In this document: piece after piece, positions 1 through 12,542 of the stretch
Numbering within the stretch: the stretch's first letter is position 1
Layout: every line of letters starts with the position of its first letter
Assembly (NCBI RefSeq): GCF_001642475.1
Contig: NW_019173964.1
Coordinates: 1-64,000, forward strand
DNA length: 64,000 nt
Source: Fonsecaea monophora
Lineage: Eukaryota > Ascomycota > Eurotiomycetes > Chaetothyriales > Herpotrichiellaceae
Direction: 5' to 3'
Program-made: the position numbers and the translations under genes
The notes under the pieces: generated by a model
What the model saw: only the letters and a program-made list of their open reading frames with translations
What the model was told of the DNA's origin: nothing
Databases searched by the model: none

Positions 1-682
1 GTGAGTGTGGTGGTGGTGGGTTTGTTGTTGTTGTGTTGTGGTGTGGGAGACAACGATGTTTGACACGGGTTGGTTGTCGGGAGGGGTAGGAGTGTTATAA
101 GGGACGGGTGGTCCTGTGGAAAAGCACTTGGACCTTGAGAAGGGTGGGGGCGTGTCAAAAGGATAACATGACGGGTGATCTCGACAAGGGGCTTGGCTGG
201 CGCTCCTGGTTGTAAGGGTAACCGCCGTACTTTGACAAGCTCAGCCAACTCGACTGATCACAACAGCCCCTGTGCTTGGAGAAGCTGTTGCGGTGGGCGC
301 GCATAAGAAGGACCAGTACTCCACAAAACAAAAAGAGTCATGAAAGCAGAGAAAAATGCCGGGGTCAGGCGTTGGAAGGCCAACCAATTCAACGTGCAGG
401 GAGGAGAAGAAAAAGCCCAAGAGAACGTATATTCCGCTCCATACTCAAGTACAAGTAATCAGTGAGCACCTTTCAAAACTTCGGTATCATAAGTCTTTCT
501 GAAGAAGTAGTCGTTTTAAAAGCGGCGACACTAGGGTGAGAGTTACAGTAAAGGGTAGATATAGATTTTCCTCCTCTTAGACTCCACTTCTGCTCATATC
601 GCAAGACTTTGAAACTTCTTGCCGTCATTTTTTTTTTTTTTTTGAAAAAATTTCGAGGGACAGCCCTTTCGATGAATACCCC
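1..682. other. 5' flank of the HPM1-like gene
   Basis: No gene was recognised here. The short open frames lack coding character or a known motif. A run of about 17 T lies at roughly 627-643, some 40 bp before the HPM1 start codon, and probably belongs to its promoter or leader. The window begins inside this stretch, so a neighbouring gene could end just outside. Confidence 0.5.
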
Positions 683-2150
683 ATGTCGTTCTCATTTGGT
701 TTCAGCGGCGATGACATCGAGGACGACGGCCAAGCCACAGAGCACGAGGCTCTCACCAACAAGATCTCCGAGTGCGCACTGTCCGACCCAAGAGAGTCCC
801 CTCAAAACACCGTAGAGCCCAAAAAACACTCACTGGAAGAACTGGTAAGTTTCTGTCCCTCTATGATCTGCGAGCCCTGAAAACACTTTTACGGCCCTTT
901 TGTCATCCACATCCAGAAAAAAAAAGAACCCCACTGTTTAAAACAAGAACCAAGACAAAAGCCCGACTCACAACCAATCGACTCCTTCCCAGTTAGTATC
1001 GTTGCCATCCCAGATATCGTACAGCACGCTGCGCATACCTAGTTCCTCAGGAGATGGGAAGCTACGGGACACCAACTCCAATGACCACGGAGCCGTGACG
1101 TCGATATGCCGTCGCTCGGTGTTTGACATCCGCGCTCAACTCATGGCCGAAGCGAACCCGTCCGCCGAAGAGGAAGAAGAGGACACGGCCAGAACGCTCC
1201 TCTCCGGCCTAGAAAGCGGCGACCTCTCCTCGGGCATCTACGAGGGAGGCTTCAAGACGTGGGAGTGCGCACTCGATCTGGCCTCCCTCGTCATCTCAGA
1301 AACCGATGTGTCCGGTCATGGCCAAGGTCAGGAGGACGGAGACGACGAGGGGCAAGAAGCCTGGGAGGTCGTCGAGCTCGGCGCGGGAAGCGCTGTGCCG
1401 ACTCTCGCACTCATGCAGAAGTTCCTCGACCGGAGACGAAAGAGACCTACAACGCACGGTGGGAGCCTCAAAGTGACGTTGTGCGACTACAACGCCGATG
1501 TCCTCCGGCTGGCGACCGCTCCCAATGTCCTCCTCAATTACCTGTTCGTCTCTTCTGGAAGAGTTCCTCACCCACTCGATGACCGGTGGACCCAAACCGA
1601 TGGGGACCTCGACCTCGAAGAACTGGGAGGCGAGGCCCTCGTGAATCGCACCATCCAAGACATGACGGCCAACGACATGTCGTTCGAATTCATATCGGGG
1701 GGATGGGGCCCGGCATTTCTGGACCTGGTTTATCCGCCATCTCCGCCGTCACCACAGGCATCACTCGGGGAAACGGACCACCAACACCGACACTCACCCA
1801 AACCCACGAACCTGCTGATCCTGGCATCCGAGACAGTCTACTCGCCCTCTTCGATCAAGGCGTTCACAGAAACCGTCCTCGGTATCCTAGCTTCTCATTA
1901 CCGTCGTTTTAGGGCCGCGCCCGTTATAGGGAGGCCTCCTCCACCACCCAGAGCCTGGGTCGCCGCAAAGAGGGTCTACTTCGGCGTCGGGGGCGGAGTG
2001 GACGAGTTCGTCAGGGAGGTGGACAGGCTCGGTGGGAGGAGTCGCGTTGTTGTGGACGTCCAGGACGCAGGCGTGGGAAGGGTCGTGCTGGAGGTTACTC
2101 TGTCCCCGGCTTTTTGGATAGTGCTGCCAATACATAGGGAACAGCAATGA
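683..2150 (+). CDS. HPM1: Protein-histidine N-methyltransferase, HPM1/METTL18 type
   Basis: Seven-beta-strand methyltransferase of the family that methylates a histidine of ribosomal protein uL3 (yeast Hpm1, human METTL18) using S-adenosylmethionine. Exons are 683..844 and 993..2150, with a 148-bp GTAAGT...CAG intron, giving 439 residues. The splice joins SLEEL to LVSLPSQISYSTL, the expected family sequence. The N-terminus MSFSFGFSGDD is typical of fungal members and fixes the start at 683. Family landmarks are the block FKTWECALDLASLV near residue 140, the SAM-binding motif I VVELGAGSAVPTL (LGAG at 183-186), and LASETVYSP near residue 332. An acidic stretch (SAEEEEED) precedes the fold. The gene converges on eIF3a, whose product also acts in translation, but no operon-like link is implied. 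The family call is strong; the uL3 substrate is inferred from orthologues. Confidence 0.9.
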
Positions 2151-2478
2151 TCATGTGGAGAGAGCGGAATGGCGAATGTCCAAGGGTGGGAGTGGGCGAT
2201 GAACAAGATATCAATGGCATAAAAGGCACTTGGACTTATCGAACCACAAAGAATCTCCCCCCCGTTGCTATGGGAATTTGGCCGTGTGCCCCTGTCTTGA
2301 TTGCGCCGCTAATACAACTATGTGGCCGTCTCAATTTGGTAGCAAAAGACTGACTCAATGCCTGGAGACTTAAATTACAGATACCTAGCTTTTAGGCAAG
2401 AATAAACCTCCATCACCGTCTCCACGTCCTCATTTTCCCTTAGCCCCTTTGCTTGCCGCTCCGTTCAACCCCTTCATC
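2151..2478. other. Convergent intergenic region, HPM1 / eIF3a
   Basis: A 328-bp gap between two stop codons. It should hold both 3' ends. No further ORF or structured element is supported. Confidence 0.6.
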
Positions 2479-5400
2479 TCACTGCTGGCGATTGCGCATG
2501 CTCGGAGGCACGTACCTTCCTGGAGCTGCTGATGCAGGCTTTCTCGGCGCTGCTTCGTCACCACTGCCCTGTGCTGGAGAACCGGCGCCTTCTCTCGACA
2601 AACTGCGGCCACTATCTCTCATGTGCATCGGCACATAACGTCCACTTGGTGCGCCATTAGCGGGAGAAGCGGACGCATTGCGCGCTGGTGGAAGGTGGTC
2701 GCGAACAGGCGGGTGATAGTCACGAGCAGGTGGATGGTCTGCCGTAGGTCGAGTAGATCCGCTTTCACGAAGATGTGGTGGCACATATCCGCCTGGGCGG
2801 CGGGCTGGTGGCTCTTGAGCGGGAGGTGCAGCTGAAGGCGCAGCCTCAACAGCAGCCTGTCCTTGGCCAACAGTTGTGGTGGCTTCCTTTGCGGCTTGTC
2901 GTTCGCGCCAGCCGCCACCAGCTTTGCTAGCCAAATTGAGACGGGGTGCAGTTCGTGCACCATCTTGAGACTCAGTACGGGCCTCCATGGGAGGAGCTTC
3001 TCTCTGTGGACCGCGAGCAAACGGTGCTGGGGCGGGTGTTGTCTGTTCGGCTTTTCGGGCAGCTCGCCTCGCTGCGGCCTCTTCCTCACGCTGCATCTGT
3101 TTCCTCGCAGCCTCTTCACGTTCCAGCCTGGCGGCTTCGGCCTGCGCTCGTCTCTCTGCAGCCACACGTTTCTTTTCTTCCTCGACTTTAGCCTTCTCCT
3201 CTTCCTCACGCTGGCGATGCTCTTCCTCTTCACGAATGCGGCGCTCTTCAGCTTCTTGGGCAGCAGCTTGTCTGGCCTTTTCCTCATGGTAAGCCTTGAT
3301 GCGCTTGCGCTTCTCCTCCTCGAACTCCCGCTCAGCTCTCTTGCGAAGCCTCTCAAACTCGGCAGCACGACGCTCTGTGATCTGGCTCTTGAAGGCGTCA
3401 TACTCCTTCACGAGTCTGCTAAGACGGTGCTTCAGGGCGAGCCCTTCCTTATGCTTTTCCTGTGCTTCCTTCAACATGAGTTGCTTGTTTTGCTCGTAGA
3501 TCTTCATATCTTCCTCTCGCTGCTTCTCGTAATCCTGTTGTTGGTACTTGAGTTCCTCTCGGCGGAATGCACGCTCCAGGTGGTCGAGACGCTTGGCCGT
3601 AATGCGGATGCGCTCATCTTTCTCTTTCTTGTCCTTTTCAAGCTGTGACAACTTGAGGTAACGAATTTGATTGGAATCAAGTTCGTCGATGTTCACGTCG
3701 TGGAGATCGATCTTCATGCCACTTTGAAGTTCGGCCAGCTGTTTCTCTATTTCTTGACGTCGGATGCGTGCCTGTTCATCTTTAACACGCTTGAGCTCAC
3801 GAGCCCTAGTCTCATCGCGTAGACGTTGAGACTCGGCCTCTGCCTGCTGTTGGGCACGGATACGGCGACGCGTTTCTTCCTCTCTCTGTCTCTTTTGGAA
3901 AGCTTCAGAAGCCGCTTCTTTTTTCTTCTCAATGATGACACGTCTCTCCAGAGTCTCCCGGTGCTCTTGTTCGGCTCCGGCCTCAGCACGAGCGAGGGCG
4001 GTTTCTCGCGCCGCTAGGCGGGCCTGATTGTAAGACGGATCGACATACATACAAGTCACATGCAAAGTCTTTGCCAGCCTTGTCAACTGGGATCGTGCAA
4101 TCTCCGCTGGAGTATTCTGGAGTCTTTGGACGGAGCCAACTTCGCTCTCTGCCGATCCCGCTGCGCTGCCCGGGTGTAGAGCCTTGGCCGAGGAGAAGAC
4201 GTCCGAGTCAAAGGCCAAGATACCAGAAATATGGTCCAGTCTGATGGATAGATCGCCTTTCTTGCAACCATTCATGATAAACTTCTCAATCATGGCAGGA
4301 GTTACCTCAAATGGCGCAGGGAATTGAGCGAGCCGGGTCACGAAGCTCAGCTCCACTGATTCGTAGACTTGTGAGAGTTGTTGAAAGAGGCGGGTGAGAA
4401 TGACTTGCTGCAGGGGAAGGACATACTTCTCCATCTCGGGGTCAGAGCCAATCTGAGCCAGGATGGGAGAAATCTTCTTGCAGATCGAGAGAGGATGGAA
4501 ATCAACCTCAAGGATGTTGTAGAGGTCTCGAATTTCCGGTCGAACACGCTTGAGCAAACCTTTGCTGAGTGCGTCCTTGAAGAGTCCAGCCCTTGTTGGA
4601 GCAAATGGCATGCTGAGGAGGTTGGTCAGGCGATTGTTCTTGTTCTTCCGCGCCTCATCGACATCAACCAAAGCGCCCCGCGAACGAGACGTGCTGATGA
4701 CGGGGATTGCCAGCGCAGAGAGCAATACAAAAGAGGCAGCTTTGGTCAAAGAGTCTTCGGTGACAACAGGGTTGTCACGCTTAGGAGACTGACCAGATGC
4801 AACCGCAGTTGCTGACTGTCGTAGCAGGTTGTAATACTTGTTCCATGCGGCGGCGTGGAACAAAAAGTTGTCACTGACGAGGAAGATCTTTGTGAGTTTC
4901 TCGTAGTAGTTGGCCATCATGACGTTCTTTGCCGGTCGCTTGGATAGTGTAAGAAGCATGTGAATATCTTCGACACTACGGAAAGCCTCCTGCCACAACT
5001 CAAGTTCATCTGCCACGTTCAACTGCCGAAAACGTGTCTCGAGATGACGCTGCAGGGTGTCGGGTTCATTCAGATTGATAGCATGCATCTGGGAGGAATA
5101 CTTGGCAGCATTCTGCACATGGTTTCGCAGGAGTTCGCAAAGGCGACGGAACTCGGTCTTTCGTGTGTACTTGAGACAAAAATCGAATGCTTGATGAGCG
5201 GTGCCCTGGTACATGACCTCCAGTCGAGCATTGTTCTTGAGAATTTCCAGGACCGTGCGATACGTCTCCCAGAGAAACTTGAGCCATGGCGTAACAATAG
5301 CTCGGTCCGTTCGATCTTTGGATTGTTCGCCAGAGACAGTGGCGAGCAGGATAGTCTCAGGGGTTTCAGTAGCTTCAAGGTCTTCGACATTCAGGTCCGT

Positions 5401-5885
5401 GGCAGTTGCTGCTGACTCAAGCGACGACTGGACCTGATCGGCCTTGGCCTGAGCCTCCTGAACCTTTTGTTCGGCGAGCTCAATGAATTTTTTCAAAACC
5501 AACTGCAGTGGTCAGCATGTATTAGACAACAATAGGCGTCGGGGTTGTAATTCATCATACCTCAATCGTTCCCACGTTTGTGTTTTGCGCAATGTTCTTG
5601 TATTGGTAAAGTCCATCTTTTGCAGATTTTCCCTTTCTCAGATCGACACACAACTCGACAAAAAGGAGCATAACAGGCTCCAAGGAGGAGATGGGACTAT
5701 TCCGGGAACGTTTGGAGGTGACATGTTCATGGAGGACGTTGAGAGCGGCTTGGGTTTGGTCGACGGCGATGAGCTCTTGCGCTCGCTGAAGGGTTCTGTC
5801 AGTCATTGTGCGCGACAGGAATTGAAAGGGATTTTTGCCTTACCCTGAGCACATTCTCAGGCCTGATATGGGGTGGCGGAGGCAT
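2479..5885 (-). CDS. TIF32: Eukaryotic translation initiation factor 3 subunit A
   Basis: Largest scaffold subunit of eIF3, which binds the 40S ribosome and organises the 43S pre-initiation complex in the cytoplasm. Three exons read from high to low coordinates: 5885..5844 (MPPPPHIRPENVLR), 5785..5561 (from RAQELIAVDQTQAALNVL) and 5502..2479, giving 1096 residues, usual for fungal eIF3a. Introns are 58 bp each. The N-terminal half is the helical and PCI region. From about residue 560 to 900 the protein is a very charged Glu/Arg/Lys-rich coiled coil, as in the family. The tail is Pro/Ala-rich and holds three spaced copies of a YVPPHLR-like motif (near 995, 1045 and 1086). The start was chosen because MPPPPH is the conserved fungal N-terminus and the splice acceptor CTTCAG restores the frame. 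Identification is very secure. Confidence 0.96.
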
Positions 5886-6255
5886 CTTGATTGTCGGCTG
5901 GTTGAGTCACAAGAGAGATGAGGGAAGAGACGATCAAGCAAATGATATCTCTCAAGACTCTACCCAGATGGCCGATGAGTCTGTCCTAGAGATGGACTTG
6001 TGACTGAATGATTGCCGACAGGAGCCTTAGTGACGATGTCAAAAGTGGTCGAAATCGCACTGCCCTGTGTTGTGCAGCTTGGCACTGATTCTGCCGGACC
6101 ATTGTTTCCCCGAGCGACACCTCCTGAATATAAATTGTCTTCCAATGCGTCACCGTATTTTTTTCCCTCACGTCTCGTCACGTGTACCCAAACAAACGCA
6201 CTTCGCAAGCTGTTCTTTTGCACCACCGCACTCATCACGCTTACCCCAAAACAAT
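5886..6255. promoter_or_regulatory. Bidirectional promoter, eIF3a / spliced ORF upstream of G-gamma
   Basis: 370 bp separate the divergent start codons at 5885 (-) and 6256 (+). A CACGTG E-box core lies at 6179-6184. Transcription of both neighbours from here is inferred from the gene arrangement only. Confidence 0.45.
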
Positions 6256-6815
6256 ATGGCGTCTCTTCTTCCGGAAGGTAGCAGTTTAAGTTCCCCCTGC
6301 TAATCAATCCCTATTAATTCCATCTTCTCGCAGGCAAGAAAGAACTCGTTCGCCGAGGCTACCATCCTGACCAGCGTGTCCTCGATCGCTCCTCTCGTTC
6401 CTACCACCATCAACACAAGGAGATCCGCGCCATCGACAACTTGCAGGCTCAGTGGGCTGAACACTTTGACAACGAAATTGCCAAAGAGAAGCCCGAGGAG
6501 AAGGCACAAGAGCCGGAAGCCCCACGCCCAACCGTTGTTCGTCGCGCAACTCCCACCCTTCGTCGAGTCACTCAACGTATCCCTACCAAGAACTACACCG
6601 CAATCCCCGCCGGCTATTTCGAACGTCCTGCTCTTGCCAGCGACTTCGACGTCACCTGCGTCCTTGACTACCACGCCTTCCTCTTCGACCGCCACGAATT
6701 CTTTTCCTGCAAGAACCCAACATGCCAGCTGCATATGCGGTGCGGGATGGGGGCGATGCCAAGTCCAAAAAACAAAGCATGGCAGATCTTAAACTTAGGC
6801 GGCTTCAAGAACTGA
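6256..6815 (+). CDS. Spliced unknown ORF overlapping the G-gamma start
   Basis: Exons 6256..6277 and 6334..6815 form a continuous 167-codon frame, MASLLPEG|KKELVRRGYH..., across a 56-bp intron (GTAGCA...GCTAAT...CAG) with normal fungal signals. Codon choice through about 6720 favours C or G in third positions, as in the neighbouring genes, which argues for translation. The product is basic, contains VVRRATPTLRRVTQ, and has four Cys near the end (SCKNPTC and MRCGMG). No family was recognised. The last 94 bases overlap the first exon of the G-gamma gene in a different frame. Options are a separate protein from a dicistronic or overlapping mRNA, an unusually long regulatory upstream ORF, or a gene whose true 3' exon I have misplaced. 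A single-base indel in the sequence could also fuse it to G-gamma, but G-gamma needs no such extension. Confidence 0.5.
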
Positions 6816-7079
6816 ATTCGCGTCTCAAGGAAGATCTCGAGAGGCCTCGTGTCAAAGTCGCAGAAGCATCCATGAGGTACGTTTTGCAGAGTTCCAAGCT
6901 CTGCGTGGTTCGAAAGCAAGGGTCGTCCACTAACCATGTTTGGCCGCCACAGCCTGATCAACTACTGCAACCAAACACGAGATTACATGGTACCGTCGGT
7001 CTGGGGACAGGTGGATAGGAAGGAAGATCCATACAATCCACAGAGTGGAGGTAGTGAAGGGTGTTGCACTGTCATGTAA
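6722..7079 (+). CDS. Heterotrimeric G-protein gamma subunit
   Basis: Partner of G-beta in the Gbetagamma dimer at the plasma membrane, signalling in mating, growth and conidiation pathways of filamentous fungi. Exons 6722..6876 and 6953..7079 (76-bp intron with CTAAC branch) give 93 residues, the usual length. The first exon has the conserved SMADLKLRRLQELN coiled-coil helix, and the second reads SLINYCNQTRDYMVPSVWG. The protein ends CCTVM: a CTVM CAAX box for farnesylation, preceded by a Cys suitable for palmitoylation. The start ATG has A at -3 and sits inside the overlapping upstream frame that begins at 6256, so how ribosomes reach it is an open question. Family assignment is secure. Confidence 0.93.
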
Positions 7080-8486
7080 TCGAGTTTTGTTGAAGCTGTT
7101 CGGATTGGGTCACAAAAGGGACACAACGGAGCACTCAAAGAGAGGTGTGGTATCATATTGATCGAGTCAAAAAGCATTCGGCGCAAGAAGGCGTTCACAA
7201 TTGTCAGAGTCACGCAACATCGCAACAGGTTTTTATGTCAACCCACAACGGGAGAGGCAGCACGGAGTATTAATGTACGTTGCGCTGCGCCTTGTGCTTG
7301 GTTACAGATTCAGCTTCTCTTCGTCCTGTCGACAACTTCGACAATGGGTTTTTCCATTGAGGATTATGTAGGAGGCTACCTGAGTGCAATCCAATTCAAG
7401 TCAATTCCACAACCATGCTTTTACTGTTCATCCTTGCTGGGAATAAAGCTCCTCACCGCAACAAGAGCGTGATTCCTGCTTATCGAATCTACCACACGAT
7501 CAATCGGTCTTTTGGGCACTTTTTTTTTCAATGCCCTGTAGACGATGCTATGGACGGCAATAGCTCCATCCAACACGGTTCAACCTCGTCTATGGCAAAA
7601 TATGGCCACCCAATCCCGCTTTGGGTGTACAAGATTGGGGATTTCCCGCTTACCCAGGGATCCCTTGCCCCTAGCACCAGGGCACACCGCTGTGCCCAAA
7701 CAACGACTCCAGGATAACCCCTTTTTGCTTCGGAAATGCAGGCGACCTTCCCTATTTCTCATCGCTTAGAAACCATGTTCCCAATAACCGAGTCAGAAAT
7801 CCCAACACGTCGCATGTGGCCCGGGTATGTAACTAAATTTGGGGTCTTCTCTCCTCTGCTAAAATGATTGAGCACTTTGCAACCGAGTTGCTGGGGAACT
7901 AGTTGCCTATCGGCTGAGAGGGCAAACGAGGGCATCCGGTTGGGTTTCAATGAGGAAGCATTCGAAATCGAGGGGATTGACAAGTTTGTGTGTGACAGTT
8001 GTATCTGACACTTGGAGCAGCAACTGTGGACTCTCCTTCCCCTCCACGATTGCTGGGAAATTCTCCGAACAAGTACGGGATCTACTCTACCGTTATATCG
8101 GAGGTGATGATCTACCCGTACCTCGTACTGAGTACGTATTCTATCTGCATTGAACCGCATCAGTGTGTCAAGCTCCACCTGTCACCTCGTTCTGTGGAAA
8201 TTCTCCAGCTTGTCGAAAGCCCCTGACTTGACGATAATCATCGATCAAGGCGGCCATTGACCGATCTCATATTACACGCGACCTTCTTTCTAGCGAGCTA
8301 TCAACCGCATATACCGAACAACTCGTCCAGTATCCTGAAGGTGGCTGCCTCCGAACCCGTACCCGAGCTCAAGTGTCCCGCAGCAAATCGATCCTCAAAC
8401 CCCTGATGTCTGCATAAAGTCCGTCTCCTTGAAACACGTCAACACAACCCGCAGTTTCCGTTACGCTCCTACCACCACAACCGACC
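7080..8486. other. Intergenic, G-gamma to Rdx protein
   Basis: About 1.4 kb with only short frames lacking coding bias or recognisable motifs. It should contain the G-gamma 3' untranslated region and the Rdx promoter. Nothing else is supported. Confidence 0.5.
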
Positions 8487-9099
8487 ATGGCAACCGAAGC
8501 TTCCTCACTGGTCAAAGTGCCGCGTATCGCGATCGCATTCTGTACACAATGTAAATGGAACTTGAGGGCTGCTTACGTGAGTGTCGATACCCTGGCCGTG
8601 ACTCGTATGAGCAATGAAACTGGGATCTATCCAACATCACGACTCTTCCAATTTAGCTTTGACCGCCACTGACAATCCTTCCCTACAGTATGCTCAGGAA
8701 TTACTTCAGACATTCAGCACCAGCATTGGCGAGATTGCTCTGATTCCGTCGACGGGGGGATTGTTCACCGTCACGCTCACAACAACAAACGTCGTCAACA
8801 ACACTTCCAGTGACGGAACTGCTACTTCAACAGGATCAACGGAGCAAGGGATCCAAACCACTGATACGGTGATATGGGACCGCAAGAGCGAAGGCGGCTT
8901 TCCAGAGACCAAAGAGCTGAAGAACCGAGTTCGAAATATTCTCGACCCGGGCAGAGATCTCGGGCATATCGACCGGAGCTTGAGAAAGGGGAGCTCCCAA
9001 CAAGCCCAGGTAGAGACTGGCAAGTCTGAGCCCAAGCCAGATGACAATGTCGACCCGACCCAGCAAGAAACGAAGAAAGAATGTGAGGATTGCAAGTAA
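8487..9099 (+). CDS. Rdx family, selenoprotein W-like protein
   Basis: Small thioredoxin-like protein of the SelW/SelT/SelH (Rdx) family. Exons 8487..8576 and 8689..9099 (112-bp intron, GTGAGT...CAG) give 166 residues. The redox motif C19-T-Q-C22 follows the first beta strand (RIAIAFCTQCKW), with Cys in place of selenocysteine, as expected in fungi. The splice gives RAAYYAQELLQTFSTSIGEI, matching the family, followed by ALIPSTGGLFTVTL. After about residue 110 comes a hydrophilic, probably disordered fungal tail ending in ECEDCK. A role in thiol redox chemistry is inferred from the family, and the substrate is unknown. It stands alone, with long non-coding DNA on both sides. Confidence 0.88.
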
Positions 9100-10082
9100 T
9101 ACATTGGGTCTGGTGGCCTCGGAGGCACACCACACGTGTTGCAAACTCCTTCTTCTACATGAGACCGGCGTTGTCAATTATCTCTAGCCTGAACCTTTGG
9201 TTGGGTATCTCGGAGCTCACGAGCCTTGAACAGCGTGTGAATTGATCTACGCACGGCGACATAACAAGGTAATCAAGATACTGCTTTTTCCCTCTGAAAT
9301 CGTGAATGTGGACGGGAAGACAAAAGGCTCGAGCCATCCAATGGCTGAGTCATTGAACAACTATAGGTATATTACTCTCATCACAATTGATGTCCACCTC
9401 CCTCAACCCATTGACGTCCAAAGTCCACCATGTCTGACCTTTGAACAGTGCTAGCTCTTGTAGCCCATTTGCACTCCCATTTCCGAGTCTATCTTCAGGG
9501 ACAACCACGTTAGGGAACTGTAAGTGGGTAGCTTGAGCCACCCAATCGAGCTCTCTTCAAGAAAGCGACAACTTCGTTCCAACCACGCCTAATCCCTGGG
9601 GGACTCGGGGACCCCAGACGGAGATAAGGCCAGCAACGACCCTTTTTCTGGTTGGGGATACTTGATCCACGTCACTGCCTTTCGCCATCTCTCTCGATCT
9701 AGAAGCTGTTGGGTGTCCTGCCAATGGTTGAAGATCTGGCTGCCACGGATGTGCCGGCCGACGACTCAAGAGGCTCCTCCACCAACCCAAAATCCTCGAC
9801 GACGGCGAAGTGGGCAAACTTGTCGAGGTTCGGATGGCTCGAAGTAGACGTGGGCCAGGTGGACGACTGTCGCCTCAGAACATTCGGTCTTGACGCTCAA
9901 CGATTGGCATTTTCGGCGTGAGGCGCTGACAGAAAATCCAAGGAAGCTGGGAAGATAAAGTACGTCGATAGAGGTGGGTGCTGAACATGCTCTCGCGCTC
10001 GGGATCAGCTTGAAAGGCCATTTTTCACCAAGATTAGTGAGGAACGTGGGCGTGTGGGACATGGGGACTTCAAAGGCATCTG

Positions 10083-10108
10083 TCTCTCCCTCTCCCTCTC
10101 CCTCTCGC
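10083..10108. repeat. CTCCCT simple repeat
   Basis: Roughly four copies of a CTCCCT unit in the gene-poor block. No function is suggested. Confidence 0.8.
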
Positions 10109-12542
10109 TTGTGTATGGAATCATTCTTTGTCACCACATATCCGTCCCATTACCTCCCTCCCCGTTTGACGTGACATGACCATTCATCTTCCCCCATCAA
10201 CACAGCTGAACAGTCGAGAAAAGAGCGCAAGGCCATGCCCTGACTCTCAATGTGACTACCTCTAAGCGTCCATGTTACGTCCTGAAGACTCGAATACCGG
10301 GTGAGGAAAGACATGACCAATCGCAGCTCTATCCAAGGTTGACCTCATCGCCGGTCCTGACCTTGTCAGAGGACTCCCAGGGGCCATTCTGAAAGTCAAT
10401 AATCGTCCGTGCAGGAGTTTTCAAAATGATGTTCATTCTGCGATAGTGAACTGACTTCCTGAAGAAAGCCCCATTCAAAGTCCCCGCAAGAAGAGTTCCT
10501 TGTTGAAGCACGGCGGTCAAAGCTCTCTCCTTCGAGGGGCAAGGCCGATAGAATATGGAGGCATATCGACTACATACAAACACCACGAGTTGTTGAGACT
10601 GCGAGGGGGGTTCAGAACAGAATCGAGAATGCCTTGTCAACATACATTGTAAGCATACATACAGCCACATGACTGCGTGCTTGGATCAGAGCACACCCAC
10701 CCCTACACCATTGAGAGGATGGATATATCGCTGTCACCGTCCCACTTAGTTTACTCCTCACAAATACCTACTCAGTTATCAATTGACCAGCGATGACGAC
10801 ATGGGCAAGAATTTCAGCTTCGACGAAAACCCAGCAAGGGAGGACTCGTCAGCACAACGTCCCAGGAAGAAGAAGTCTGCAGATTCGGGGCCTCGAGGTT
10901 TCTTGGTTATTTGACTGTCACAACACGGCTGGCATCCTCTCTGAAAGAGGATTCTGTTCAGCCCGATGCCGCTGATTTGCATGGGTACAGCGGCATCGTG
11001 GTCCAAAAAACTGTCCCGGTGTCTCCGTTTGCGAGGGTCCTGACACCGGCAGGGGTGCCATGATTGCCGTGCTGTGTATGCACCAAAGGTGATACCTGCT
11101 ATCGGTGAGTAAAAGGCTTGGACAGGATTGTACAGAAGACACTCGTCAGAATAGAGACAGGGATCGAAAAAGCCATGATCACCACCGTCCTCTGCGGCTG
11201 AAGTTCTCACACCCGCTCATGAAGTTGCAAAATCTGTGCACGTATCCTTCCCGTGGCTTCTATCGTCCAAAATCACCGAGTGGATAGCTTGGCTTTTTCG
11301 TGGAGCTTGTGAGTCTAGCTAATACCCGCGATTCTTGGGTCAGCAGCACAGTACAACATGAATGGGTACCCCCGTTCCTCTGCCTTGCTCAGGAGTGCCG
11401 TCAATGTGACTTTGTTGGCAAGATGATCGTCGAAAGAAGTCTAGACAGAAGTTCCGGGGTCCAGACATTGCAGTACCCTCGATTTCCAAAGTCTGTAACG
11501 TCCTTTGCGTTTCCTTGCTGAGACTCACCGCAGACCAGTCTTGGAAGCGCCCGTATATTAGATGCTGGCCCTGTTTGTCTAAGCGATATATCTTGAACAG
11601 GTCAGTCATGTCCGGCGCGAGTGTCAGTAAGACGACATTGGATATGAAATCCATAGTTTTCCGCCAATTGTATCCCATACTGAGACTCGGGAGCACACAG
11701 CATCAATTGTGATCACCCATCAGATCGCGCCGTACCGCTCATGTGCCCCGTCATTTCCTCAGCCTCGCATATCGGAGTTCCACCATGTGGTATATCCTGA
11801 GCGGACTATGACTGTGAGAAGTCATGGTCTTCATGCATCGAATAGATGGCCCGCAAAAGATGACTTTCATGGCTGCTAGATGTACCGTCGTGGTCCTGCA
11901 TTTCCGACACAGTCAAGGTTGAGAGCAAGCTCACGCCAATTGCTAACAGGGCAGATCTGTTTCCATTTCATCAGCCAGGCTTTGAGGTCGAGTAGACGGG
12001 GGCCCGAGTCATGGTCATGGTCGAGAGGCGGCCGGTCTAAACGACAAGAAGCCTCAACCATGGTCACTATCGCACCGCGTGACAGACTCAGCATCATAGG
12101 AGCGCAATCAAGGAGCGCGGACTCCGCTTGTGGTATTCAGCGATGTGCTCCATGAACCCGTCAGCACCGCCAGGCATGCTGTTCAGGCACGTCGCAGTCA
12201 AGAGTGTATTCGTTTGTGGTTGGAAAACACAAAAAGCCGTACGTACCCAAGGGGGTTTCAAGGGGGTTGTTCACGACCAATTTCTTCCAGGAAGAGCCGA
12301 AGCGGTTTTCCCAGCTAGAGGGTGTTGATCAGCTGCGTCTATCGTCGTTAGTCGCGAAGGTATGTTGCTTGACGCGTTGCAGATACTTCCTCTCGACGAT
12401 GAATTCTTGTCGCAAAAAAAACAAAGCGTTGGATATTTTCGGACTCAATTCAGAAGGCCATATGAAATTGAGATTGGCTGTTTTGGTATTTCCATATTGA
12501 CACAATAGGAACCTGACCTGGGCTCCCCGTCTGAATCTCAGA

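Noticed and set aside
2619..3648. Long open frames on both strands inside the eIF3a coiled-coil region
   Set aside because: They are shifted or antisense readings of the repetitive Glu/Arg/Lys codons of eIF3a, which itself has a full family match.
6441..7079. Treating the upstream ORF and G-gamma as one fused protein
   Set aside because: They are in different frames with no intron that could join them, and G-gamma is complete at 93 residues from its own ATG.
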